64,000 nt of DNA, from NCBI GenBank assembly GCA_030761205.1, contig JAULJL010000004.1:23781172-23845171 (forward strand), given 5' to 3'. Each line of letters starts with the position of its first letter. The stretch's first letter is position 1. This document shows, piece by piece, positions 23,292 through 36,032 of the stretch. Under the pieces are notes generated by a model. That model saw nothing but the letters and a program-made list of their open reading frames with translations, was not told where the DNA came from and did not search any database. The position numbers were made by a program, and so were the translations under genes. Origin of the DNA: Fremontodendron californicum. Lineage: Eukaryota; Streptophyta; Magnoliopsida; Malvales; Malvaceae.

Positions 23292-23899
23292 CCTTTTGTT
23301 TTTGAAGTGAAAAAAAACTCATTTTCTCTCATATGTTTGGATCTCTTTGAAGTAGTTTGAGTGTTTGACTTAAACGAATCTATGATTTTGAAATAAAAAA
23401 ATTAGTAAAACTAATATGATTTTATAAGAAATTCAAAATTCCGAATAAGGAAAAAATAAGTTTATTATTAGATCATTTTGTCTTTTACACAATACTTTAA
23501 GTTATAAGTAAAGCTCAATATCGATTTAAAGTAATTATAAGTTTTTGATTGGATTGATTTCAAGTTTTGAATTGTTTTCAGGTTTTAATATATCTCAAAT
23601 CATTTTTGATCGAGATGATTCAAATGAGCTTGCTCCACAAAATAAAATTTTTAAAATTAATGAAAACAGTTTTTAAATTAATGAATTTGTTAAACTCATA
23701 TTATATCTTATAAATTTTAAAAATACACACATCTATAACTTATATATTAAAAGTATCCCCTGAGAGGATTCTGTAGCAAGGTGAAAGCCAGGGAGTGAAA
23801 GCGGGCATTTTTTTTTAGTTTGTTAAAAACTTACAAAATGGGTTAATCAATTAAAATTATTTATAATTTATAGTTATTATATAAATAATTATTAATAAG

Positions 23900-24401
23900 G
23901 AGATAATGGTTTTTATTTTTTGTGATTCATTCAGTTTTTTCAGATTCAAATAATTTGCGGATTTGAAAAAATAAATATCCGATATTATTCGATCGGTTAA
24001 TTTTAGATTTGGATATTGCGGATTCGGATAATTTGCATATTCGGATATGAACCCTAGGATATCCGTTATCCGAATCCACTTTGATTTTGGTTCGGATAGT
24101 GTCGGATATTCGAATTCGTTATCCGAATCCAATTTTTTTATGCGAATAAAGGATTCTAATATCCAAATTCGATATCCATTTATATATTTAGTTTTTATTT
24201 AATTTTATATATATTTTTTAAAAATGATTTAATAAAATCGGATATTTAGCGGATTCAGATATTCGGCGAATATTGCTCTTTAAATTGGATGTGGATTCAG
24301 ATAGTAAGCGAATAATAAACAGATTCAAATTTCAGATAAATTAAGCTGATTCAGATTCGGATATTTAAAAAGTTGTTAAATACGATCTGTTACCATCCCT
24401 A
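23900..24401. mobile_element. Degenerate hAT-like non-autonomous element rich in GGATATCCGAATCC motifs
   Basis: The stretch is dominated by variants of CGGATATTCGGAT / ATCCGAATCC in both orientations. At its right end TTACCATCCCTA (24390-24401) reads TAGGGATGGTAA on the other strand, like the TAGGGATG ends of many plant hAT elements. The left end is not clear. The open frame here on the minus strand is simply this repeat translated. Confidence 0.5.
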
Positions 24402-24586
24402 TTTGTGATAAAAAAAATGGAACAATTTCAAAATTAACTAATAAATCAAAAATATTTATTATTTATTATCATAATGATAAATAATTGTTAGTAAGAAAAG
24501 AGAATATTTTTTTTTTGAAAAGTGTGTAATCAAGAGAGAATTTTTTTTAAAAGAATTATAAAATGAGTCAATAAATTAAAAGTACT

Positions 24587-24913
24587 TGTTGACACCTAAT
24601 TTTGTCCGAACCCCATAAACAAGGTGATTTTTTCTTTTCGACTTCCCGGAATGCAAAGAATTTTCTCTCATTCTGCTAATGGATCTCCAAGACTTTGATA
24701 CGGAGGTAAAAGCGAAAAAGTCAACTCGAATAAGTCGACTTCAAAAAAATTCAACCCCTAAAAGTCAACCAATGAAAAATTCAACTCTCAATCAAAATTA
24801 AGATTTGAAGTTGAATTGAACAATGGTGAAAGAATTTTGATAATCAGAGGTCTACAAAGAAAAATAGAGAGTTTGAAAGATAGATTGCAAAAATTCATTG
24901 TAGGAAAAGTATC
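24587..24913 (+). repeat. Outer element 5' LTR, first part
   Basis: It runs from the terminal TGTTGACACC to the insertion point of the inner element. It is colinear with 60725-61050, including the run of AAGTCAACTC-type motifs. The base string before it, GTACT (24582-24586), is a candidate target duplication whose partner lies outside the window. Confidence 0.85.
24909..24913. repeat. Target-site duplication of inner element, left
   Basis: GTATC here pairs with GTACC at 47961-47965 (one mismatch). The uninterrupted outer 3' LTR at ~61040-61055 shows the original order. Confidence 0.75.
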
Positions 24914-27900
24914 TGTCGCAACCTAAAAAATAACAAGTCTCATCGCAAGACATTATTATTCGTTAAGCGTGACATTAAAAAAAACCGAGAAAAAGTCCAC
25001 TTAATTTCTCTTGAAAAATGAAGGTTTTGAAAATGACCTTGAAAAAGACATGGAGTCACCACCAATCTTTTTTAGCTAGGTGTGATCAGCCACCTATTAA
25101 AATCGGTTTTATAAAATATTTTAAAATTAATTAAAACATTTTTAAAACCAATTTCAAGTCTGTGTTTTAAACCAGATAAATAAAAGAAGCGGATTCGAGA
25201 CTCGGTTACGTGTGGGGAAGGATTAGCACCCCCACAACGCCCGTATAAAACGGTACCTTATTAATCATGTTTTATCTCAAGTCTCGGTAAAAAGTCGGTT
25301 TTAAATTTAGTATTTCAAGTTAATTCCCAATTTAAAGAAAAATAATTCCATTTTTAATTGAAAATGATCCGGAATTTATAAATTAAAAATTTTCCTATAT
25401 TCCCCAACAAACGTGGCAAAATATATAAATTTTTATTAGTTTTGGAAAAATTTCCGAATCATTCTTTTTTTTTTTGAAAGAAAGATATTCCTATATTCCC
25501 CAACAAACGTGGCAAAATATAGAAATTTGTATTAGTTTGGAAAAACTTTCCAAATCATTCTTATTTTAAAGAAGATATTTTGTTATTAATGATAATTGAT
25601 GATATCCTCCCCAGCAAACCCGGCAGAGAACTCGTGAATTATTTTAACTCGGGAATATCTTTATTTTATTGAAAATTATTACCTTTTCCAAAACATTTTA
25701 AAAAAATATGAATATGAATATGTATATGTATGACATAAATAAAATGACATAGCAAAGTCTAAATAATATAATGCAACCTAAATGGTATGACATAATTTAA
25801 ATGTCTTAGCATATTCTAAAAGAAATAAAATATCCTAAGTTATATAATATATTCTAAATGAAATGAAATGACCTAGGTAACATAATATATTCTACATGAA
25901 ATGAAATGACCTAGGTAACATAGTATATTATATATGAAATGAAATAATTTAAATGACATGGAAAATATAAATGATATGACATATAATCTAAAGGACATGA
26001 AACATAAAATAATGTTATCATATAATATGCATGAAAATAAAAATAAAAATAATAATGCATGAACATAGTATATGCTAAATAATATGACAAAAATAACTAA
26101 ATAAAAAGCATAGGATATCATGAAATATTCAAAACCATATAACAAATAATATAATATCAAAAATTTGAATCAAAGATAATAACACCATCATGAAAATTAA
26201 ACATAGCAAAAATTACATATTATATAATATGCATGAATATGGAAAATGCAATGCATGAGAATGTATTTTTTTCTTTTAATTAAGGAAATCTGTATAACTA
26301 AAAAGATATCCGGCTACCTTAGGAAAATATATCAAATTAAATATTATAAAACCAAAATACTTTGTGATTGTTTGAAAACAATTTTGAAAAACTTAGATTA
26401 AAAATAAAAACCTAGCTAAACCCCTTTTAAATGGCTCTAATTTTCTAAGTTTAAAATCTAGGACTTGACCACCTTTAACCCGAGATTTAAAAAATCATTT
26501 TTAGAGTTGGAAAAGGCTTAGAAACTACCCTAAGTCAGTAGCTAATCTTCCTAATCAGCCCCCTCTAAGTAACTTAACCAAAACAGAAAAATGATTTTCC
26601 TTCAAATTCAATTCTGCCTCCACTGTCCCGTTTTAAAGCACGATTTTTTACCCTATTTTTAAAAATTCAAAAAAATCTAAAACAAATTCTGGAGACTCAG
26701 AACACGTAAAACTACATGAGAAAAAATCGGCTTAATTTTTTGATTAAAGATGACTGCCCAGAAAAATCTGGAAAGTACTAGTACTGGGTGAAAAAATTGT
26801 TTTGCCAAAACATATTCTTTTGCCTTTGATAAAATCATTTAAAAATCAAAGTAAAAATATTAGAGACCCTCTAAAAGTCTCACAATAGCTAAGACTTTTG
26901 AAAAGTTAGGAAAAAAATTGGCTAAGTAAAAAAAATCACAAAGGTAGAATAATCAATTTGACAACTCTTTAATTTTCCACAAGTATGCTCAAGTGAGCAT
27001 GACTTTGAACCATTGATTGACCTAAGTCATAAGTCAAGTGGCAAGGACATGAAATTCATGAAAAATACAGCAAATATGATGCATGAAATGCATGATTTAA
27101 AACCTAAATGACATGAAAAATGCATGGCATCAATAAAATGACCTAGATCTAAATGAACTTGCATGGCATTTAATGCAACCTAGGTCTAAAATGCATGAAT
27201 ATGCATGGCAAAGCAAACCAATCCTAAACCTAAAAAATGTATGGCAATAACACAAACATATGGCATGCTTAAACAAAATACTCAACCAAATATCATGAAA
27301 ATGCAAACCTATCAACTAACATAACAAAAATGCACACACAAAGCATACAACATAGGGTGGCCGAATGGTCTCATGCTTAAAATGAGCATGGCATTTTCAC
27401 AAACACATGATATACTAACATGCATAGCTAAAAAATAATGCTCAAATCATGCAAATATAAAGTAAAGGCATGAAAACCAATAAGCATTTTCACAAACACA
27501 TGGATTACAAAATATAAAACATAAACAAACTTAAACATTTTGAAAACAGAAAATCAAAAATGCAAGACAAGTAAAATAAACATGATAACAAGATAATAGA
27601 CTCAAAAATAGAAACAAGCAAGCAACCAAATTAAAACAAGCTTCATATTTATGTATTATAAGAAGATTTAAAGCATCAAAACTTGTTAAATATCAAGAAT
27701 AACTTGAAATAAAAAATGCAAACAGCAACTATAAAAAAACTAGGCCATTCGGCCACCTCAAAAAAGAAAAAAAAGTTTCAAAAGCTTTTTACAAGAAATA
27801 ATCAAGAAGAAACTTAAAGAAGAATGTTAAAAACACTTATTTAAAAAAAAAAAAAAAAAGAAACTCACCAAATATTAAATGAAAACAACAAATCAAGAAT

Positions 27901-29762
27901 GGAAAATCAAAGAAAGTGCAAGAGTATGGTGCTTAAAGCAACCTCTAGAAGCTATCTTTCAAGCTTTTTCTCTTCTAACTTTATTTTCTTTTCTAAACTT
28001 TTATTTTTTCCTATCAACAATGGAGAGAAAAATCAGCCAAAACCAAGAGAGAATAGAGAGTGAATAGCTGAAAATGAAAAGGGAGAGAGACCCCCCTTGT
28101 AGTGGCCAAAGCCCCCCAATGCTAGGATGTTGTCATTTTTCATTCAACCAATTTTCATCCAAAGGCTATTGATCCAAGATGTTTAAAATATGAAATTATC
28201 ACCCTTAGATTAGGCCATCAGCTATCCACAATTACAGCTGTTCAAGAATCTTAAGCCATTATGTTGACACTCTCCCTCTTCATGCATTGGTCCATGTGGC
28301 TTATTTGCAAATGCTTGATCAAAAAATAACTACCTTCCTCTTTATTGTTGGTCTTTTGATTAAAAATCAGAAAATGTCTACCCATCCTTGGGCCTTGGCC
28401 GGCCAACCCCTTTTCTTCCAGCCCATGCTTTATTTTTTTAAAAAGCAAGAAAAGCCCTTTTCGATTTCTTGGGTAAAATGACCTTTTTGCCCCCCGAACA
28501 TAAATAAATAGCAAATGGACTCCAAATTCAAATTTTATTTTTTCAATACTTTCAAAATAATAAAAAATTGAATTCTGAAGGTTTTCAAAATTGTTCGAGT
28601 CCATTTGCTATTTATTTGGATTTTTTCTTCCAAAATTGCCCTTTTGTGCTACCAAACTTTACCATTTTTTAAACGAGCTCAAAATCCAGGTTTTTCTTCA
28701 CCAATATCTTCCAAATAATTTAAAAGTGTGATCTAGAAGTTTTCATAATTTTTGGCACTCATTTGGTATTTTTTCGGGATTTATCTACTTGAATTACTAC
28801 ATAGGGGGCCCGGGATTTGGCCATTTTGCAAACGAACTCCGAATCCGGATTTTATTTTGCCAATCTCTTCCAAATAATTTAAAAAATGAAAATTTCAAAT
28901 TTTTAGAATTTTTGGAGTTCATTTGCTATTTTTTCGGGATTTATCTTCTTGAATTTCTACATTGGGGACTCGGGATTTGGCTATTTTGCAAACGAACTCC
29001 GAATTAAGATTTTCTTTCGCCAATCTCTTCGAAATGGTTTAAGAATGAGATCTGCGATTTTTCAGCATTTTTGGAGTTCATTTTCTATTTTTCCCAAACT
29101 TTCCAATTTTGCCCTTTTACCTTTGAAACCCGGTTTTGCTCAAAACAAGTCCGATTTTTAGATTTTATTTAAACTGAGCCTTAGGATATCCTTTTTTAAT
29201 CAGTCCTCATCCATTAGGGGCTTTAGTCTTACCAAATCGGGGCATTTCTGTAATTCTTCCAAATTTTACCGAAATTCACCAAAAACCCTAAACCTCGGTT
29301 TTCTTCCAGATTGACTTTTCTTTCAGTTTTTCTTCCAAGTAGCTTCTCCATTACCCATATTCAGTGCTTATCTTTCATTTTGAACCTTCAATTTCGACCA
29401 ATTTGATCGTTTAAGCACTTTTCCCATAATTTCCCGAACTAGGGTTTTCTTTCTACTGAATTTCCGTAACCCAACTTTCGAACTCCATATCTTTCAATGT
29501 AGACCTCAGATTATCAAAATTCTTTCACCATTTTTCAATTGAACTTCAAATCTTGATTTTGAAAGCGGATTGACTTTTCAGTAGTTGACTTTTTGGGGTT
29601 GACTTTTCGGGGTTGACTTTTCAAGTTTGACTTTTTACGCTCGCCTTCTTAGTTTAAGTTCCGGAGTGCCACCTGCAGGATGAAAAAAGTCTTTTTCTGA
29701 AACATCAATTTAGGAAGAAAACATACTTGTTTTAGTGGTTCAGACAAAATTAGGTGTCTACA
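24914..29762 (-). repeat. Inner element 3' LTR (4,849 bp)
   Basis: It is bounded by TGTCGCAACC at 24914 and TGTCTACA ending at 29762. It carries the conserved GC-rich hairpin block (25188-25265) and a mutated PBS-like relic (about 25051-25060, complement of GGTGACTCCA). It has no coding content. Confidence 0.92.
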
Positions 29763-29776
29763 GCTGCACTCTTTGG
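29763..29776 (-). other. Polypurine-tract position of inner element
   Basis: On the minus strand CAAAGAGTGCAGC directly precedes the 3' LTR. The outer element has CAAAGAGGGGTAGC at the same place, so this tract appears degraded. Confidence 0.6.
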
Positions 29777-29859
29777 CTATTGTTGAGAATCAGGAATCAG
29801 GCAAAGATAAATAAACACTAATTTTGTCTGGTTAGTGAAATCACATGTGAAGAGAAGGG

Positions 29860-29945
29860 GGTTTCTTTTTTCATTTTTCATTTTTTCATTTTTTCATTTT
29901 TTCATTTTTTCATTTTTTCATTTTTCATTTTTATTTTTATTTTTT
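29860..29945. repeat. (CATTTTTT)n-type simple repeat
   Basis: About nine units of TTTTTCAT lie in the 3' UTR of the inner element. A related ATGAATAAAAAATGAG stretch occurs at the equivalent place in the outer element (~60560-60615). Confidence 0.9.
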
Positions 29946-30110
29946 GAAAAAGTTGTAAATTGAAGATTTTGTCCTTAAATTGAGTTCCCTGACTAATCAA
30001 GGCTCGACCCGTCTTAAGGAAACGGGTTCGATTTGCTAGAGAAGAAATGACCTCGACGATGGTCCCGGGGTCTTAACCTGTCTTTTGCTAAGCTGTGTTT
30101 AAAATTCTTG

Positions 30111-30310
30111 GTATCTCCTCCAGAAGCTTCGGCTATCACCACCAAAGACTTGCTCAAGAAAATGTAAAACTCATTATATCTCTACTAGAGGCTTTGGCTA
30201 TCACCGCCAAAGACTTGTTCAAGCAAATGAAAAACTCTGGATATCTCCACCAGAGGCTTTGGTTATCACCACCAGAGACTTGTTCATTGTTTAAAACTGT
30301 AAAAACTCTG
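30111..30310 (-). repeat. Tandem repeat, three ~65-bp units
   Basis: Units begin near 30111, 30176 and 30241. Each holds ATATCTCCACCAGAGGCTT and a CACCACCAAAGACTTG segment. Confidence 0.85.
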
Positions 30311-30318
30311 GAAACATA

Positions 30319-30530
30319 TGCCTGGAGGTCTTAAAAATGGTGCCCCAAGGCCTTATCCGTGATTTGGAAAAAAATGTGCTGTATGCGACTTTAAAAATGA
30401 TGCCCGGAGGTCTTAAGAATGGTGCCCGGAGGCCTTACCCATGATTTAAAAAAATGCGCTGTATGCGACTTTAACAATGATGCCAGAGGTCTTAAAAATG
30501 GTGCCTGAAGGCCTTACCCGTGATCTGAAA
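30319..30530 (-). repeat. Tandem repeat, about three ~81-bp units
   Basis: Units begin near 30320, 30402 and 30482. Each includes GGAGGTCTTAAAAATGGTGCC and GTGCTGTATGCGAC-like segments. Confidence 0.85.
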
Positions 30531-30893
30531 ATACCTTGACGACGGTCTCAAGGCTCAACTCATTTGATAAAATAGAATGAATTCGATTTAAAACAAAAGG
30601 AAATACCTCACGGTGGTCTCAAGGCTCGACTCATTTGATAAAACAGAATGAATTCGATTTAAAACAAAAGGAAATACCTTGACGGTGGTCTCAAGGCTCG
30701 ACTCATTTGATAAAACAGAATGAATTCAATTTAAAATAAAAGGAAATACCTCGACGGTGGTCTCAAGGTTCGACTCATTAGATAAAACAGAATGAATTCG
30801 ATTTAAAACAATAGGAAATACCTCGACGGTGGTCTCAAGGCTCGACTCATTTGATAAAACAGAATGAATTCGATTTAAAACAAAAGGAAATAC
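30531..30893 (-). repeat. Tandem repeat, five 72-bp units
   Basis: Units start near 30531, 30603, 30674, 30746 and 30818. Each has TACCTCGACGGTGGTCTC, GGCTCGACTCATTTG and AATGAATTCGATTTAAAAC. Diverged units extend to about 31065. A single ancestral-looking copy lies at 29998-30075 and related copies occur in the outer element at 60280-60365 and 60430-60510. Confidence 0.9.
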
Positions 30894-32573
30894 TAAGAAT
30901 GATTCTGGGTTTGGTTCATTTGGAAAAAATAAATTTAACTTGAAAATGAAAGGAACATACCTCGACAGGGTCTCGGGGCTCGACTCATTTGAGAAGCAAA
31001 ATGAGTTCGATTTGGAAAGGAACGTACCTCGACGATTATCTCGGGGCTCGAGTCATTGGAAAAGTAGAACGAGTTTACTTTGAGGAAGTCCAAATTTTCC
31101 TGATTTCTGCAATGTTAGCTAAATGCAATGATGAGAATGACATGCTTTGCAAATGCTTGTATGTTCCCTAAGAATGAATGTAATAAAATGATTGTGTCAT
31201 GATTTTTTAATCCATGGTTTCTTTGAGGTTCACAGATTATCCGATTTCATGATGCAGTCTTCAATTGTTCACTGATGCCCCACTTAAGGAATCCTTTACT
31301 CAAGATAACTTGTCAATCAATCTCAGTTTCTGACTTTCGCTGAAATTCACAAATTTTTTGACTTCATGATGGAGTCTCCAATACGTTCACTGTTCTTTTC
31401 TTGGTGAACTTTCCAAACCTTTTCCAAGATTTAAATCTATTCCTTAGTAATAGTCTGAAATCCTTTTATTTAAAGATTTTTTATTACTAATCATCATTCA
31501 ATTTAATAACAATCATGATGCATCTCAAAAATATATGAAAGAAAATATGAATCAAGCAAAAATGTCATGAAAAGGATAACAAGAATTTATTGCAACAAAT
31601 GTTTCTTTTTTAAATTGTAAAAGTGAATATCAAGGATATAAGAAACAAATGTAATGGTATAGGTTGTAGATGCCCCGGACACGGAATATCTTGGATCCCT
31701 CATTTTTCAAACCATCTGAAATTTCTCTTGATCAAACAATTTACTTGGGTAACCTCTCGGCTTCCGTAGTTACGTCAAACTGAGTTGTTCCCATTTTCTC
31801 TGATTTTCAGATACTTTCTCCCCCTTTACGCGGAGCATTTATTCAAACTTTTAATTAGTACCTGAGGCGTCCTTTGCGGGTTTTCAACTCAAGTGTCCTC
31901 CATTCGGTATTAAGTCGCCCTTTGCGGGTTTTCGGCTTAAACCTTTCCTTTTACATTCTTTTTCAATTTCCATTTTTTTGTATTCTACCATGCATCTGAG
32001 AATTCTAAATGCTTCCAAGGTAAAAATATCAATTCAAAAGATGGGATGAATTCTGAGAATAACCTTTCAAATTAAATATCCATGCTTGATCAAAATGGGC
32101 TTTTAAAGCACGTAATGTAGGCCAAGGTTCAGGTTTAGAAATAAAGGATAAAATAGGTCCAAAATGTGTTTAAGGGTGATTGAGTCAAGGATCATTTCCT
32201 AAGGAGAACTCATTCTTGAAACATTTGTCCCTTTTTTGGACTTTTTTTTTTTTTTTTGGCTTTCATTTGCCACATTTTTCGATGGCTTTCTTTTTGCCAT
32301 GATTTTTTGATTATTTTTCCTCGCATTTTCCCTCCAGTGTAGAGGGTGATCCTTGATCAAGGTTTAAAGAAAGAAATAATTCCTAAGGCTCAAAGGGGTG
32401 ACTAAGGATAATTTCTTCTTAGTGAAAGGAATATGAAAGATGGCCATTCATCATATCAAGCATGAATATTCTCATTAAAAAGCAATCCACAGGGGAAATA
32501 GATATATAGAATTTCCATTTTTACGCTTGGAATCATTCGAATTTCCATTTGCACAGCATCTTATTTTTTTTTT

Positions 32574-33731
32574 TCAAGCATAATACTTATTCAGTTCATC
32601 AGCATTCACGGGATTTCTGAAATCCTCCCCGTCCATTCTAGTTAAAATCAATGCTCCTCCAAAAAAAACTCTTTTTACCACATAGGGTCCTTCCCAATTC
32701 GGAACCCATTTTCCTCCCGGGTCCTTCACTATAGGGAGAATTTTCCTCAGTACCAACTCCCCCTCTCGTAACTGTATGGGACGAACTTTCTTATTGTGGG
32801 CTCGAATCATCCTTTTCTGATACAACTGCCCATGACAAATTGCTTTCAATCTTTTCTCCTCGATAAGATTCAACTGTTCATAATGAGCTCTAACCCATTC
32901 TGCTTCCCCTAGGCCAACTTCCATCAAAACCCGAAGTGAAGGGATCTCAACTTCAATAGGTAGCACTGCTTCCATCCCGTATACCAAAGAAAACGGCATT
33001 GCCCCTGTAGTTGTACGGACCGAAGTACGATATGCATGAAGAGCAAAAGGAAAGATCTCATGCCAATCCTTGTACATATCAGTCATCTTCTCAACAATCT
33101 TCTTGATGTTCTTGTTAGCTGCTTCTACTGCCCCATTCATCTTCGGACGATAAAGGGCCGAATTATGATGTGTGATCTTGAAATGAGTACACACTTCTCT
33201 CATCATCTTATCATTCAAATTCAGTGCATTATCCGAAATAATTCTTGCTGGCAACTCGTAACGGCGTATGATTTCTTTCTTAACAAATCTTCATACCACC
33301 GACTTTGTTACATTCGCATAGGAAGCAGCTTCTACCCACTTTGTGAAAAATCTATGGCCACCAAGATGAAACGATGTCCATTTGAAGCTTACGGGGTAAG
33401 AAGCTCGATCATATCCATTCCCCAAATTGAAAAAGGGCCATGGTGCAGTCATGACATGTAATGGTGATGGTGGCACATGAATCTTATCTGCATATATCTG
33501 GCATTTATGGCACTTCTGGGAATAACTGATACAATCTCCTTCCATTGTCAACCAATAATACCCTACCCTCATAATCTGCTTAGCAAGCATGTGACCATTA
33601 GCATGAGTGCCACATATCCCTTCATGGACCTCTTCTATAATTCTCCGAGCTTCGACGGATCTGACATATCTCAATAAGACTTGGTCTTTTCCTTTCTTGT
33701 AGAGAATCTCACTGTCTAGAACAAAACCCAT
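32574..33731 (-). pseudogene. Integrase (broken)
   Basis: Two frames cover this domain. 33291-33731 has the HHCC zinc finger (HEGICGTHANGHML … KCHKCQ) and the beginning of the catalytic core. Within it, about 33370-33430 reads in another frame before returning at FTKWVEAA, so the region with the first catalytic Asp is displaced. 32574-33254 carries the rest of the core, with SDNALNLN (second Asp) and a Glu in NGAVEAANKN (third acidic residue), and a C-terminal domain ending in NADELNKYYA. No chromodomain is seen, as expected for Tat. A further break lies between 33254 and 33291. In a live element this enzyme inserts the cDNA. Confidence 0.88.
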
Positions 33732-34099
33732 TGCTAGCCTTCTCAGAGTCCTCTTGTCACTTTCTGTTGCTTGTTCTGGATACTGCTGACTCTTGATGTA
33801 CTATAAGATGTCGTTATACCAAGGGAGGCCTTCTGCTTCTTCTTCAATACTCAGATAGTGGGCAGGAGACTCATATATACTCATCTTTATTGGCGCAACT
33901 TCAACCCCTTCATTCACTTTAAACATTGATGACAAAGTAGCCAGAGCATCTGCCGTTCGGTTTTCTTCTCAAGGAAAGTAATTGAAATTCACTTCTTCAA
34001 ATTCCTCCAATAAACTCAATATGAGTTCTCGGTATCAGATTAGCTTTGTATCTCGGTTTTCCCATTCTCCCGTAGTTGGTATATCACTAGGGCTAAGTC
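33732..34099 (-). pseudogene. Degenerate linker between RNase H and integrase
   Basis: Many stop codons occur in all minus-strand frames. Position and weak residual similarity suggest the end of the RNase H region and the start of the integrase. Confidence 0.5.
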
Positions 34100-34789
34100 T
34101 TAGAAAACTTCCAATACTTTGATCTTTTTGTCCACTACAGCACGAAAGCCCATAGTACACGCTTCATACTCGGTAGTATTTTTTATAAAATCAAAATCCA
34201 ATCTAGCAGTGAAAGGATAATAATCTTCTTCTGGGGATATGAGGACTGCACCAATTCCATACCCCATGGCATTAGATGCGCCATCAAAGTACATTTTCCA
34301 TACTTTCTTTTTCAGGGGAATCTCATCTGCTTGCGAAACATACATCAAATCTTCATCCGGGAAGTCAAAGTTCAACGACTCATAATCTACCACTGCCCGA
34401 CTTGCTAAGAATTCAGCCACTGCACTGCCCTTGATAGCCTTTTGGCTTACATATACAATGTCGTACTCTGACAATAAAACCTGCCATCTTGTTGTTCTCC
34501 CTGATAAAGAAGGTGCTTCCAATATGTACTTGATTGGATCTAGCTTGGCAACCAACCACGTTGTGTGGTACAACATGTATTGTCTGAGTCTTCGAGCAGT
34601 CCAAGCTAAGGCACAACACAACTTTTCTACCGACGAATATTTCAACTCATAGTCTGTGAACTTCTTGCTGAGGTAGTAAACCGCCTGTTCTTTCTTTCCA
34701 GTCTCATCAAGCTGCCCCAAAACACAACCCATGGATCTCTCAAATACTGATAAATACAATATCGTTGGTTTATCCGGAACATGTGGCAT
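34100..34789 (-). pseudogene. RNase H region of pol, with second (Tat-type) RNase H start
   Basis: The 229-codon frame begins with the connection/RNase H-like part (LYLSVFERSMGCVLGQ, ending SEYDIVYVSQKAIKGSAVAEFLA). It then enters a second RNase H-like fold, MYFDGASNAMGYGIGAVL and NTTEYEACTMGFRA, a doubled arrangement typical of Tat elements. It stops at 34100 before the domain is complete. It is separated from the RT frame by a break at 34790-34852. Confidence 0.85.
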
Positions 34790-34852
34790 TAATACTGGTG
34801 GATTGGATAGATAATGTTTAACCTTTTCAAATGCAATCTGACAACCTTCATC

Positions 34853-36032
34853 CTATTCTCCTGGATCATGTTTTCGAAGTAACTTAAATATTGGATCACA
34901 TTTGTCGGTTAATTGAGAAATAAACCGAGCAATGTAATTCAATCTCCCCAGAAAATCTTTTACTTCTTTTTGAGTACGAGGTGGTGGGAAATTCTGAATG
35001 GCCTTTACTTTATCCAGATTAATCTCAATTCCTCTTTTGCTGACGATAAAACCCAATAATTTCCCCGAGGTGACTCCAAAAGTGCATTTTGCCTGATTTA
35101 GCTTGAGTCGAAACTTTCTTAGTCGTTCGAAGAGCTTCTTAAGATTTGCAATATGCTTCTCTTCTCCTTGTGACTTTGCGATCATATCATCAACATAGAC
35201 CTCAATTCCCTTATGCATCATATCATGTAACAAGGTCACCATGGCTCTCTGATATGTTGCCCCAACATTCTTCAACCCAAATGGCATTACCTTGTAGTAG
35301 AAGGTTCCCCATATTGTAACAAATACGGTTTTCTCCATATCTTTCGGTGCCAACTTAATCTGATTGTATCCTGAGAATCCGTCCATGAAAGAAAATAAAG
35401 AACTCTTTGCCGTATTATCCACCAGAGTATCAATATGGGGCAAAGGGAAATTATCTTTAGGGCTGGCCTTGTTCAAATCTCGGTAATCAACGCACATCCG
35501 CACCTTGCCATCCTTCTTTAGTACTAGAACAATATTTGCCACCATTCTGGATATTTTGCCTCCTCTAAGAATCCAGCATCAAATTGCTTTTTCACCTCCT
35601 CTTTTTATCTTTAACAACATGTTTGGCCTCATTCTTCTCAACTTTTGCTGAATTGGCTTGCATTCTGGCCTTAAAATGAGCTTATGAACCACAATATCCG
35701 GATCCAACCTTGGCATGTCTTGGTAAGACCATGCTAATACATCCACATATTCTTGGAGCAAGGCTATCAATTCACCCTTTATTGATGATGTCAATGAAGT
35801 CCCAATTTTGACTTCCTTTATCTCTTCACCATTTCCTAGATTTATCATTTCCAATAATTCCACATGAGGAAGTACTTGTTTCTCCTCTTGTTCTATTTTC
35901 CTTAATAGATCCGGAGGTAGACCATAATCCTCAGTATCTTCGTTAGCCTCAAAATTACCCTTGCAAATGGGTCTTTCAAAATCAATTTCAGAATTACTGA
36001 CAAGAAGGTCCTTATATTCCGTATCTGTACAC
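34853..36032 (-). pseudogene. Reverse transcriptase (exon after the probable intron; one frameshift)
   Basis: The part at 35579-36032 holds the conserved pre-RT segment (YGLPPDLLRKIEQEEKQ, AWSYQDMPRLDPDIVVHKL). The frame shifts near 35580-35600. 34853-35545 then carries the polymerase: VDYRDLNKASPKDNFPLP, MDGFSGYNQIKL, FGLKNVGATYQRAM and the catalytic YVDDM. Apart from that frameshift this is the best preserved domain of the element. Confidence 0.9.

Larger units (their letters stand above)
20243..24586. other. AT-rich intergenic DNA, no intact gene
   Basis: Apart from the repeats listed separately, I see no gene. A more balanced-composition islet at about 21718-21985 has two short protein-like readings on the + strand (one starting MDYSRCVEVAAVEND near 21778; one containing STKTLGSSLNPHAHNVVYS). 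I do not recognise either, and both are closed by stops within ~40-50 codons. Confidence 0.6.
29777..32573 (-). other. Inner element 3' untranslated region
   Basis: About 2.8 kb lies between the integrase stop and the 3' LTR. It holds four repeat arrays (listed separately). The integrase-proximal part (31.8-32.57 kb) is similar to 57.2-58.0 kb of the outer element, including a CCTTGATCAAG segment. No ORF of interest is present. Confidence 0.75.

Noticed and set aside
23857..24132. 91-codon minus-strand ORF
   Set aside because: It is a translation of the GGATATCCGAATCC-type repeat.
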